Part shown: positions 1 to 5,358 of the stretch, piece by piece
How positions within the stretch are numbered: position 1 is the first letter of the stretch
How the letters are laid out: the number at the start of each line of letters is the position of its first letter
Origin: Alphaproteobacteria bacterium UBA2954
Lineage (GTDB): Bacteria > Pseudomonadota > Alphaproteobacteria > Puniceispirillales > Puniceispirillaceae
Reading direction: 5' to 3'
DNA: 5,358 nucleotides
NCBI GenBank assembly: GCA_002348585.1
Contig: DEBO01000067.1
Coordinates: 1 to 5,358, forward strand
Made by a program: the position numbers and the translations under genes
The notes under the pieces: model-generated
What the model saw: only the letters and a program-made list of their open reading frames with translations
Database searches by the model: none
Told to the model about the DNA's origin: nothing

Positions 1-782
1 TGGCCCAGCTTGGCACAGACAGATTTGGGCAAAAAATTCTGGACTATTGGGCAGAAGACAATATTGACATCTCAGCTGTGACATCTGTCGGCGATGCGCC
101 TACAGGAATTTATTTTGTCACGCATTCTGGTGATGGACATGACTTCACCTATCGGCGTAACGGCAGTGCAGCCAGTTTAATGAGCCGCTCTGACCTGGCC
201 CGGCCTTCTGTTTCTGCGGCGCTGTCCTCCTGCCAGATACTTCATCTCTCAGGCATCTCTCAGGCGATTTCTGAGAGCGCAGCAGATGCTTGCTTTGCCG
301 CTATGGACACTGTGCATGCTGCAGGTGGCAAAGTCAGCTACGATCCCAATCTGCGCTTGAAATTATGGTCACTGGATAAGGCTCGCTCTGTCATCCATCA
401 GGCGATGTCCTGCTGTGATATTGCTCTGCCGGGCCTTGACGATGCCCGTTTGCTGACCGGCCTGCACGAGGCAGGGGATATTGCAGATTTTTATCTGCAG
501 TTAGGGGCTGAGATTGTCGCTTTGACCCTCGGCGTAGCAGGCACCCTTATCGCCACACCGGACAGGCGGGAACAGGTCCCACCCTATGTGGTTGAGGCGG
601 TGGATGCCACAGCCGCAGGGGATACATTTGACGGCGCCTTTCTGGCGGAATATCTGACTGGACGTGATGCCTTAGCTGCGGCCCGTTATGCTAATGCAGC
701 GGCGGCTTTGTCCACCACGGGCTATGGGGCAGTTGCCCCGATGCCAACACGTGCAGAAGTTGAAGCCTTGCTTACGGCTTAG
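1..782 (+). CDS. kdgK: PfkB-family kinase, probable 2-keto-3-deoxygluconate kinase (5' truncated)
   Basis: The reading frame is open from the window edge (first full codon at 3) to the TAG at 780-782, giving 260 codons. The family is usually about 300 residues, so roughly 40-50 N-terminal residues lie outside. The enzyme would phosphorylate 2-keto-3-deoxygluconate to KDPG with ATP in the cytoplasm, feeding the Entner-Doudoroff aldolase. Visible support: a YDPNLRLKLW segment (around 338-368) typical of KDG kinases, and the PfkB C-terminal signature DATAAGDTFDGAFL, with the catalytic-base Asp at codon 621-623. The AAGD form, rather than GAGD, is common among KDG kinases and argues against ribokinase. 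Other PfkB sugar kinases (fructokinase-like) remain possible because no linked pathway gene is visible. The GTG at 78 is internal: good homology-like sequence continues upstream of it. The gene converges on the FAD oxidoreductase, and the two stop codons overlap. Confidence 0.85.
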   Translation, partial: AQLGTDRFGQKILDYWAEDNIDISAVTSVGDAPTGIYFVTHSGDGHDFTYRRNGSAASLMSRSDLARPSVSAALSSCQILHLSGISQAISESAADACFAAMDTVHAAGGKVSYDPNLRLKLWSLDKARSVIHQAMSCCDIALPGLDDARLLTGLHEAGDIADFYLQLGAEIVALTLGVAGTLIATPDRREQVPPYVVEAVDATAAGDTFDGAFLAEYLTGRDALAAARYANAAAALSTTGYGAVAPMPTRAEVEALLTA

Positions 783-2002
783 ATTACGGCCCGTTCCAGC
801 AAGGGCTGGTTTGCTGCTATCCGCTCATAAGAAAAACAGCTAAAATCTAGGCTCTGCCAGGCCCCATGGGTGATCCATTCTGATATGCCACGCCCGACTG
901 CAGGGGATTGCTGCAGCCCATGCCCTGAAAACCCATTTGCAAAGATGAAATTGCTGACATCTGGGTGCGGGCCAAGCACCGCATTGTGATCAAGCGTGTT
1001 AAAAGCATAATGTCCGGCCCAGGACGAGGTGACCTTTATTGCTTCAAATTGAGGAATGCGTGTGGCGATTAGCGGCCAAACATGGTCCTGCCAAATATTC
1101 TGATCTTCATCAAAATCATCAAACGCGACTGCCGAGTCAATATGCGGCGGGCTGCCTGCCATATAATCTTCACGCCCATATTGGCGCATATGGATACCTG
1201 ACGGGTCAATTGTCAAGGGCAGGGGTCTGTCCAGCGGCCTTTCAGCAGAAAAGATCCAAGTATAGCGTTTGCGCGGCTCAACTGGCAGCTCAATTCCAGC
1301 CATGCCAGCAACATCAGCGGCCCGTGGCCCAGCTGCATTCACCACGACCCCGGCTGAGATCCGTTCCCCAGTAGCAAGTGTCACGCTATCAATTTTCTGG
1401 CCACGCGCGGTGGTGGTTAGCGCAGTAACTTCATTTTGGATATACTCCACACCTGCCTTGCGGGCAGATCTGCGCCACCATTCAAACATGGTGTTGCCCT
1501 CAAAATATCCCTCATCTTTCAGATTATGGCTGCCAAGCAGAATATCATCCACATGATAAAACGGGTAATCCGCTTTGATCTCATCTGCTCTCATTAGTTT
1601 TGTGCCTGCCCCCAATGCAGCCTGCACCGTTTGATTTGCTCGCAGCTGCTCGGCAAAGTTCTCATTATCAGCCAGATACATATAGCCAAACGCATCAAGG
1701 GTCAGGTCGGGGATTTCATCATCGCCGCCCATATAGTGCCTGAAGTTTTTCACATACTCTGCGGTGAACTGAGAAATTCGGATATTGATCTCAGTAGAAA
1801 ATTGTTGGCGTAGGCAGGAATTGGTGCGCGAGGTAGAGGCAAATTCATAGCTGGGGTCACGTTCAACCACGAGAATTCGCCCTTGAAAGTTAGAGTGCTG
1901 AGATAAGAACCAGGCAATGGAGGACCCAATAATCGCTCCGCCTATAATCACCACATCATAGCTTTGTGCAGACGTTGTTGCAGGATAAAGTTGGGCTAAC
2001 AT
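779..2002 (-). CDS. FOXRED1-like FAD-dependent oxidoreductase (DAO family)
   Basis: A 407-residue protein with the layout of the D-amino-acid oxidase/sarcosine oxidase-type (DAO) fold. The N-terminal Rossmann beta-alpha-beta is DVVIIGGAIIGSS (residues 16-28), followed by the ribose-binding acid in VVERD (E47). The central VVNAAGPRAADVAG segment is typical of the family, and the C-terminal FAD-contact motif is NGFSGHGLQQSPAVGRG (about 356-372). The segments LPVEPRKRY, SSWAGHYAFNTLDHN and SGHGLQQ recall human FOXRED1, a complex I assembly factor, more than generic glycine oxidases; this comparison is from memory, not an alignment. The substrate is unknown; oxidation of an N-methyl or secondary amino acid is a family-level guess. 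The third Gly of GxGxxG is Ala (GGAIIG), a variant I believe also occurs in relatives. Start: ATG with AAGGGA six nt upstream. No membrane segment or signal peptide is evident. It is divergent from the copper operon and convergent with the kinase. Confidence 0.88.
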   Translation of the reverse strand: MLAQLYPATTSAQSYDVVIIGGAIIGSSIAWFLSQHSNFQGRILVVERDPSYEFASTSRTNSCLRQQFSTEINIRISQFTAEYVKNFRHYMGGDDEIPDLTLDAFGYMYLADNENFAEQLRANQTVQAALGAGTKLMRADEIKADYPFYHVDDILLGSHNLKDEGYFEGNTMFEWWRRSARKAGVEYIQNEVTALTTTARGQKIDSVTLATGERISAGVVVNAAGPRAADVAGMAGIELPVEPRKRYTWIFSAERPLDRPLPLTIDPSGIHMRQYGREDYMAGSPPHIDSAVAFDDFDEDQNIWQDHVWPLIATRIPQFEAIKVTSSWAGHYAFNTLDHNAVLGPHPDVSNFIFANGFSGHGLQQSPAVGRGISEWITHGAWQSLDFSCFSYERIAANQPLLERAVI

Positions 2003-2008
2003 ATCTTG

Positions 2009-2014
2009 TCCCTT
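2009..2014 (-). promoter_or_regulatory. Ribosome binding site of the FAD oxidoreductase
   Basis: On the minus strand this reads AAGGGA, six nt before the ATG at 2002-2000. It supports that Met as the start. Confidence 0.6.
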
Positions 2015-2037
2015 ATGAAGACTGTAAAGTTGTGTCC

Positions 2038-2066
2038 AGTTTTGGGCGAGATTTTTGCAGAGTCAA
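2038..2066 (-). promoter_or_regulatory. Weak candidate promoter for the FAD oxidoreductase
   Basis: On the minus strand, TTGACT (plus-strand 2066-2061) is a five-of-six match to a sigma70 -35 box. Seventeen nt further lies AAAACT (2043-2038), which matches the -10 consensus at only three of six positions. The position upstream of the gene is right, but the -10 box is poor, so this is only a suggestion. Confidence 0.25.
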
Positions 2067-2140
2067 AAAATATTTTGCGTAAATCTGGCCTAAGGCCGAG
2101 TTTTATGATATCCGGCAGTCCATTTGTGTAGCTCTCATCC

Positions 2141-2147
2141 AAAAGGG
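2141..2147 (+). promoter_or_regulatory. Possible ribosome binding site of the PCu(A)C gene
   Basis: AAAAGGG lies 12 nt before the ATG at 2160, a longer gap than usual. An in-frame TAA at 2148-2150 rules out a start further upstream, so this site and this ATG are the best pair available. Confidence 0.45.
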
Positions 2148-2159
2148 TAAAAAACATAT

Positions 2160-2720
2160 ATGGCCAATCCTATTATTATTTCTCCGCGACTGGTCTCACA
2201 ATGCTGGACTGCACTGGCTGTTTTTCTTATTTTGTTGACTCGGCCGGTTTTTGCCTCCTGCCAGACTGAGGGTTTGAAGTTTGATCATGCCCAGCTTCGT
2301 GCGACGCCCCCAGATGCGTCGGTTTCAGCTGGTTATCTTCAGATTACTAATACCACTGGTCAGACCCAGAGGCTTGTTTCAGCTTCAGCACCTTTTGCTA
2401 AACGGGCTGAAATACATTATATGAAACACGATTCAGGCGTTATGAAAATGTTTGAAATTAAAAGTGGGCTTGCTGTGCCAGACAGGCTGACGGTCGCGCT
2501 GATACCAAAAGGAAGTCATCTGATGTTTATGGGTCTTGACCGGCAGTTGAAAGAGGATGATATATTTTTGGTCACACTTGAATTTGCCCCTTGCGGCCAG
2601 GTAACGCTACCCTTTCATGTAACCAGACTGCCCAGACTTGGACAAATTCACGGGAAAACGCACAAAAAAGGAGACATACAAAAAGGCCATGACCATAAAC
2701 AGCATGACCACAGTCATTGA
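2160..2720 (+). CDS. Periplasmic copper chaperone, PCu(A)C family, with His-rich tail
   Basis: A 186-residue exported protein. It has a signal peptide with a hydrophobic core at about residues 15-27 and a plausible cleavage after VFA (residue 32). The PCu(A)C domain spans about 38-155: SAGYLQITNTTG, RLVSASAPFAKRAEIH and the Cu(I) ligand set H86, M97, H120 and M122 (HYM...MKM...HLM). The H86-M97 gap matches the usual ten residues, while the M97-H120 gap is 22 rather than the usual 21. In characterised relatives the domain binds Cu(I) and delivers it to the CuA site of cytochrome c oxidase, together with Sco. A tail (164-186) carries seven histidines and ends HDHKQHDHSH, so it may bind further metal. 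C34 and C145 would both be in the mature chain; a disulfide is possible, though C34 lies close to the cleavage site. A lipoprotein reading at C34 is less likely because FASC is a poor lipobox. The gene is first of two with sco. Confidence 0.9.
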   Translation: MANPIIISPRLVSQCWTALAVFLILLTRPVFASCQTEGLKFDHAQLRATPPDASVSAGYLQITNTTGQTQRLVSASAPFAKRAEIHYMKHDSGVMKMFEIKSGLAVPDRLTVALIPKGSHLMFMGLDRQLKEDDIFLVTLEFAPCGQVTLPFHVTRLPRLGQIHGKTHKKGDIQKGHDHKQHDHSH

Positions 2721-2723
2721 TAA

Positions 2724-2728
2724 AAAGG
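2724..2728 (+). promoter_or_regulatory. Ribosome binding site of sco, fixing a GTG start
   Basis: AAAGG lies seven nt before the GTG at 2736-2738, inside the 15-nt gap after the PCu(A)C stop. It supports GTG as the initiator; no ATG is available nearby in frame. Confidence 0.55.
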
Positions 2729-2735
2729 CAGTATT

Positions 2736-3344
2736 GTGACAACACAGAACAAACGCTCAATATTATTTTGGGGACTTGGTTTTGTTTTATTGCTAGGATT
2801 GGCCTTTTCTGTCTCAGAATATCTTGCGCGCCAATGGATGCCACGCACCCTGACAGGGTTTGAAATTGGGGCTCCTTTTCAGCTTGCCGATCACACCAAC
2901 CAGACAGTAACAGAAGAGATTTTTATCGGCCGGGCCTCTGCAGTATTTTTTGGCTTTACCCATTGCCCGGAGATTTGTCCCACAACCTTGAATGATCTAG
3001 CCAACGCCAGACAGGCACTTGCCGAAGGCAGGGACAAGCTGCAGATTATTTTTATCACTCTTGACCCGAAACGCGACACGGTTGACGTTCTGAAAGACTT
3101 CATTCCTTATTTTGGCGATCAGGTCACAGGCATCACTGGTAAGCCTGAACATGTTCTTCAACTGGCCAAAGACTGGGGTATTTTTTGGGAGCGTATCGAG
3201 ACATCTGGCGGGGGCTATACTCTTAACCACACCTCCACGATTTTTTTGCTGAACGGACAGGGGCGGATGACAGGTACAATCGATATTTCTGAGCCGACTG
3301 AAGTGGTTGAGGACAAGTTGAAAAAACTCGTTGCCCGTCTTTAA
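2736..3344 (+). CDS. sco: Sco1/SenC-family copper metallochaperone
   Basis: A 202-residue thioredoxin-fold protein anchored by one N-terminal membrane segment (about residues 8-27), with the rest in the periplasm. The copper-binding and redox motif is FGFTHCPEICPTTL with C77 and C81 (CxxxC). The third ligand is the conserved His H165 in YTLNHTSTIFLL. The FITLDPKRDT segment (106-115) is also typical of Sco. Sco proteins help assemble the binuclear CuA centre of cytochrome c oxidase subunit II, as a copper donor or as a thiol reductase for the CuA cysteines. The gene follows the PCu(A)C gene after 15 nt, so the two are almost certainly co-transcribed and would act in the same delivery path. No oxidase gene lies in the window. 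It starts at GTG and ends 13 nt before the convergent amidase stop. Confidence 0.95.
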   Translation: MTTQNKRSILFWGLGFVLLLGLAFSVSEYLARQWMPRTLTGFEIGAPFQLADHTNQTVTEEIFIGRASAVFFGFTHCPEICPTTLNDLANARQALAEGRDKLQIIFITLDPKRDTVDVLKDFIPYFGDQVTGITGKPEHVLQLAKDWGIFWERIETSGGGYTLNHTSTIFLLNGQGRMTGTIDISEPTEVVEDKLKKLVARL

Positions 3345-3357
3345 CTGTCTTCACCTC

Positions 3358-4785
3358 TCAGCCAAAAACGCTCAGATCAGGCCGCTGTGACCAGAAATCA
3401 TATTCACGTTCAATTGCGCGGGCAACTCGCAGCAAAAGCACTTCTGAAAATGGTTTGCCAACCAGCTGCACAGATAACGGCAAGCCGTTTGCATCAAACC
3501 CAATAGGCAGACAGATAGCAGGTAGGCCGAGGAAATTTACAGGCCGCGTATTATGTCCAATACGCTGCATGAGCGGGGCAGCCTCCGGGTTGGCCCCGAC
3601 ATCACTGTCTTTTATGGTTGGCAAGGCAAATGGCCAGACAGGGGTCATGAACAGATCTACTTTGTCAAACAAATCAGGCAACGTACGCGCAATGAAATCC
3701 GCACGGCACGCTTGTAACCGCCAATAAGCATCATCTGATGTGAAAATGCCGGTCAAAACGCGCATTAATGTCTGGTCATTTAGCATCTCTGGCCGTTCTA
3801 GAATCATCTTTCTATGCACATGCGCTGCTTCTGTGGCGATGAGCAGCACATTCAGTGGGTTTGTGGCTTCAACACCTTTAATGACTACATCACGGCACAT
3901 CGCTCCAAGCTGTGCACAACGCTCAAAACAGCTGGCAACAGGGTCAGAGACCTCTGCTTTGCTACCGGTTAAAAAATAGCTTTCAGCAAGACCCATGCGG
4001 ATACCTTTTAGCCCGTCTTCGAGCTCAGACAAGTAATCTAGTCGGTCTGTATCAATACTCTGATCATCGCTTGCATCATATCCGGTCAACACAGATAAGA
4101 TCTGCGCACTGTCTTTGACAGAACGGGATAACGGACCGACAGTATCGAGCGCATTCGACAGAGCAAACACACCCGTGCGCGAAACCAGCCCCTGGGTCGG
4201 CTTCACTCCGACCAGTCCGCAGGCCGCCGCTGGCAGACGGATCGACCCGCCGGTGTCACTGCCCAGAGCAGCGGGGACAATCCCGGCGGCAACAACCGCT
4301 CCTGACCCTGATGAGGAGCCACCGCATATATAGGCCGGGTTCCAAGGATTTTTAGGTGTTCCAGCATAAGCATTGTGGCCAGTTACCCCCAACGCATATT
4401 CGACAGAAACCAACCTTCCGCAGTCGATCGCCCCTGCAGAATCCAGTTTCTCAATAACAGTTGCGGTGCGGGATGCAGTTTGTCCTTCATAGGTTTTTGA
4501 ACCTCCCTCATAAGGCCAGCCAGACCCGTCTTTAAAGCTGCGGCCATACAGCTCTTTATGCGCCAGTGGAACAGCTTTAAGCGGCAAAGTTTTGCCGGGT
4601 TGCTGCGGCTGGCTGAGCTGCGTGACCTGCTCCTGAGCAAACGCCTCATCTGTGAAGCGCACCGCATCTAGCTTGCTGCCAAGCTGGTTAAGGGCGTCTG
4701 TGACCTCTAGTACGCGTTTGCCTGTGCCATCTGGGTGGGTCTGTGCAGCGTGCTTATAAAAATCAACAGACAGATAAAGGCTCAT
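3358..4785 (-). CDS. Amidase-signature family amidase
   Basis: A 475-residue cytoplasmic hydrolase, normal in length for the family, that converts an amide to carboxylate plus ammonia. The Ser-cisSer-Lys triad is visible: K77 in PLAHKELYGR, S157 in CGGSSSGSG and the nucleophile S181 in GSDTGGSIRLP. These were assigned by the 24-residue Ser-Ser spacing seen in FAAH and malonamidase. The Gly/Ser-rich signature runs from about 154 to 200 and ends GLVGVKPTQG. Start: the ATG at 4785-4783 overlaps the TGA of the preceding 67-residue gene as ATGA and has AGGAG seven nt upstream. A GTG eight codons earlier (4809) is in frame but lies inside that gene. It is not GatA: there is no gatB or gatC nearby and the Lys region differs. 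Lying opposite nitrile hydratase, it probably hydrolyses the amides that enzyme makes; the actual substrate is unknown. Confidence 0.92.
   Translation of the reverse strand: MSLYLSVDFYKHAAQTHPDGTGKRVLEVTDALNQLGSKLDAVRFTDEAFAQEQVTQLSQPQQPGKTLPLKAVPLAHKELYGRSFKDGSGWPYEGGSKTYEGQTASRTATVIEKLDSAGAIDCGRLVSVEYALGVTGHNAYAGTPKNPWNPAYICGGSSSGSGAVVAAGIVPAALGSDTGGSIRLPAAACGLVGVKPTQGLVSRTGVFALSNALDTVGPLSRSVKDSAQILSVLTGYDASDDQSIDTDRLDYLSELEDGLKGIRMGLAESYFLTGSKAEVSDPVASCFERCAQLGAMCRDVVIKGVEATNPLNVLLIATEAAHVHRKMILERPEMLNDQTLMRVLTGIFTSDDAYWRLQACRADFIARTLPDLFDKVDLFMTPVWPFALPTIKDSDVGANPEAAPLMQRIGHNTRPVNFLGLPAICLPIGFDANGLPLSVQLVGKPFSEVLLLRVARAIEREYDFWSQRPDLSVFG
4782..4785 (-). other. ATGA stop/start overlap
   Basis: On the minus strand these four bases read ATGA: the amidase ATG (4785-4783) overlaps the TGA (4784-4782) of the small upstream gene. 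This arrangement usually means translational coupling and roughly matched expression. Confidence 0.8.
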
Positions 4786-4985
4786 GTCCTGTCTCCTACC
4801 TGTGCACACTGCATAAAAATATCTCTAACCGTGCGCTTATGTTGTTCATCTAGTGGATAGCTGGCCAATTGCTCCAACAATATGCCACTGGTCTCAAGGG
4901 CAAGGTTCACTTGTGCGTCTGATATGCCAGCCTGACGAAGCTCATCGCAGATTGTCTGTCTGCGCCCATCATCTTTCTCTGCCAT
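4782..4985 (-). CDS. Small 67-residue protein co-translated with the amidase; function unknown
   Basis: I do not recognise this family. It is a 67-residue, charged, probably all-helical soluble protein with no signal peptide, no membrane segment, and two isolated cysteines (C13, C60) that form no motif. Coding is supported by the ATG at 4985-4983 with AAGGA seven nt upstream, and by the ATGA overlap with the amidase. An in-frame TTG at 5009 would add eight residues but lacks a ribosome-binding site. The size and the place just before an amidase-signature enzyme recall GatC (partner of GatA) and AtzG (a roughly 68-residue partner of AtzE). A role as amidase subunit or stabiliser is therefore a reasonable inference, but I see no clear sequence match to either. 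A regulator of the divergent nitrile hydratase is less likely, as no helix-turn-helix is obvious. Confidence 0.75.
   Translation of the reverse strand: MAEKDDGRRQTICDELRQAGISDAQVNLALETSGILLEQLASYPLDEQHKRTVRDIFMQCAQVGDRT
4793..4797 (-). promoter_or_regulatory. Ribosome binding site of the amidase
   Basis: AGGAG on the minus strand, seven nt before the ATG at 4785 and inside the end of the upstream gene. It settles the start in favour of 4785 over the GTG at 4809. Confidence 0.75.
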
Positions 4986-4992
4986 GCCGAGT

Positions 4993-4997
4993 TCCTT
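4993..4997 (-). promoter_or_regulatory. Ribosome binding site of the 67-residue gene
   Basis: AAGGA on the minus strand, seven nt before the ATG at 4985-4983. It makes that Met, rather than the TTG at 5009-5007, the likely start. Confidence 0.7.
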
Positions 4998-5010
4998 TTT
5001 ATGTTCCAAA

Positions 5011-5030
5011 CTTGGTTGCGCATAACCATG
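5011..5030. promoter_or_regulatory. Imperfect dyad in the amidase/nitrile hydratase spacer, possible operator
   Basis: CTTGGTT and AACCATG flank a six-base centre (GCGCAT); six of the seven arm positions pair. The dyad is roughly midway between the two divergent starts, where an operator controlling both units would sit. A second, smaller dyad, CCAA-AC-TTGG, overlaps it at 5006-5015. No regulator gene is in the window and no family can be assigned. A chance dyad of this size is not rare. Confidence 0.3.
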
Positions 5031-5074
5031 TCAGGTTCTGGACGTCGCTGCAACTTTGTGTCACGCTTTCAAAC

Positions 5075-5358
5075 ATGCCACATGAACATCATGACCATGC
5101 GCACAGCCTGTTGCCGCCTGAACCGGAATTACGAGTTAAGGCACTGGAAACCATTCTGGTTGAAAAAGGACTTGTTGATCCAGAAGCCCTTCAGCTTATC
5201 ATTGACACCTATCAGCATAAAATCGGCCCGCAGATTGGGGCCCGGCTTGTTGCGCGGGCCTGGGCTGATGCCCGGTTTAAGGACCGATTTTTAAATGACA
5301 CAGATAAGGTTTTGGCTGAGGCAGAACTGGCTGGACGACAGGGTGAACATGTCGTGGT
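5075..5358 (+). CDS. nthA: Nitrile hydratase alpha subunit (3' truncated by window end)
   Basis: Ninety-four codons plus two bases are present of a subunit usually about 200 residues long. Nitrile hydratase is a cytoplasmic alpha/beta metalloenzyme that hydrates nitriles to amides. Support: the N-terminal helical region RVKALETILVEKGLVDPEAL, the segment IGPQIGARLVARAWADARFK, and GRQGEHVVV leading toward the metal site, all in family order. The claw motif (C-[ST]-L-C-S-C), which separates Co from Fe types, lies beyond the window. The start is ATG 5075: no in-frame upstream initiator is seen, and it places the His-rich MPHEHHDHAHS at the N-terminus, as in many alphaproteobacterial homologues. 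No Shine-Dalgarno precedes it, which is unusual for this window. The thiocyanate hydrolase gamma subunit is a related alternative but fits less well. Beta subunit and activator genes would be expected just downstream. Confidence 0.92.
   Translation, partial: MPHEHHDHAHSLLPPEPELRVKALETILVEKGLVDPEALQLIIDTYQHKIGPQIGARLVARAWADARFKDRFLNDTDKVLAEAELAGRQGEHVV

Larger units (their letters stand above)
2003..2159. other. Divergent intergenic spacer between the oxidoreductase and the copper operon
   Basis: This 157-bp AT-rich spacer must carry the promoters of both divergent units. It holds a poor minus-strand promoter candidate and an 11-bp palindrome, GGCCTAAGGCC, at 2087-2097. A -10-like TATGAT sits at 2104-2109 on the plus strand, but I find no well-spaced -35 for it; TTGCGT at 2075 is 23 nt away. 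No open frame or RNA gene is apparent. Confidence 0.6.

Noticed and set aside
78..80. GTG as the start of the sugar kinase
   Set aside because: The frame is open to the window edge and the upstream residues (such as LGTDRFGQKILDYWAE) read like the PfkB N-terminal region, so the gene is truncated and the GTG is internal.
1039..1813. Plus-strand open frames inside the FAD oxidoreductase
   Set aside because: They are antisense shadows of a gene with clear family motifs along its whole length, and they lack plausible initiation signals.
2085..2104. Hairpin plus T-run resembling a rho-independent terminator
   Set aside because: The stem is only four to five base pairs and no gene on the plus strand ends upstream of it; an operator or chance is likelier.
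3358..4785. GatA subunit of Glu-tRNA(Gln) amidotransferase
   Set aside because: There are no gatB or gatC neighbours, the Lys-containing segment differs from the usual GatA form, and the gene is next to nitrile hydratase; the small upstream protein is not recognisably GatC.
4786..4809. Longer amidase start at GTG 4809
   Set aside because: The ATG at 4785 has AGGAG at ideal spacing and forms an ATGA overlap; the GTG would bury the start inside the preceding gene with no clear binding site.
4986..5009. Longer 75-residue version of the small protein starting at TTG 5009
   Set aside because: No ribosome-binding site precedes the TTG, whereas the ATG at 4985 has AAGGA seven nt upstream.
5001..5294. 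Plus-strand 97-codon open frame across the spacer and into the nitrile hydratase gene
   Set aside because: It is out of frame with the clearly recognisable nitrile hydratase alpha sequence from 5075, and its translation has no protein-like character.
5075..5358. Thiocyanate hydrolase gamma subunit instead of nitrile hydratase alpha
   Set aside because: The families are homologous, but the His-rich start, the GRQGEHVVV segment and the amidase neighbour fit nitrile hydratase better; downstream beta-subunit genes would settle it.

Overview
The window reads as a compact, moderate-GC alphaproteobacterial chromosome segment. The gene content (FOXRED1-like FAD oxidoreductase, PCu(A)C/Sco copper pair, nitrile hydratase with a His-rich N-terminus) and the very short spacers fit a marine lineage such as SAR116 or a relative. 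That placement is inference from protein style, not a demonstrated affiliation. I see no mobile element, tRNA, rRNA, CRISPR or broken gene.

Layout. (1) 1-782, plus strand: 3' part of a PfkB-family sugar kinase, best read as 2-keto-3-deoxygluconate kinase. (2) 779-2002, minus strand: FOXRED1-like FAD-dependent oxidoreductase whose stop codon overlaps that of the kinase. (3) 2003-2159: divergent spacer. (4) 2160-3344, plus strand: a two-gene copper operon, a His-tailed PCu(A)C copper chaperone followed after 15 nt by Sco1/SenC. (5) 3358-4985, minus strand: a two-gene operon in which a 67-residue protein precedes an amidase-signature hydrolase, joined by an ATGA stop/start overlap. (6) 4986-5074: divergent spacer with a dyad that could be an operator. 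(7) 5075 to the window end, plus strand: 5' part of the nitrile hydratase alpha subunit gene; it has no stop in the window and is cut off before the metal-binding cysteine motif.

Two functional units stand out. The PCu(A)C/Sco pair would load copper into the CuA centre of a heme-copper oxidase in the periplasm. The amidase and nitrile hydratase, transcribed away from a shared 89-bp spacer, form a two-step nitrile to amide to carboxylic acid route. The small protein translated just ahead of the amidase has no function I can recognise and is the least explained item here. Its size and coupling resemble small partners of amidase-signature enzymes such as GatC or AtzG, but I see no clear sequence match. 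Three starts are set from ribosome-binding sites and overlaps rather than from the longest reading frame: the amidase (4785), the small protein (4985) and Sco (GTG at 2736).
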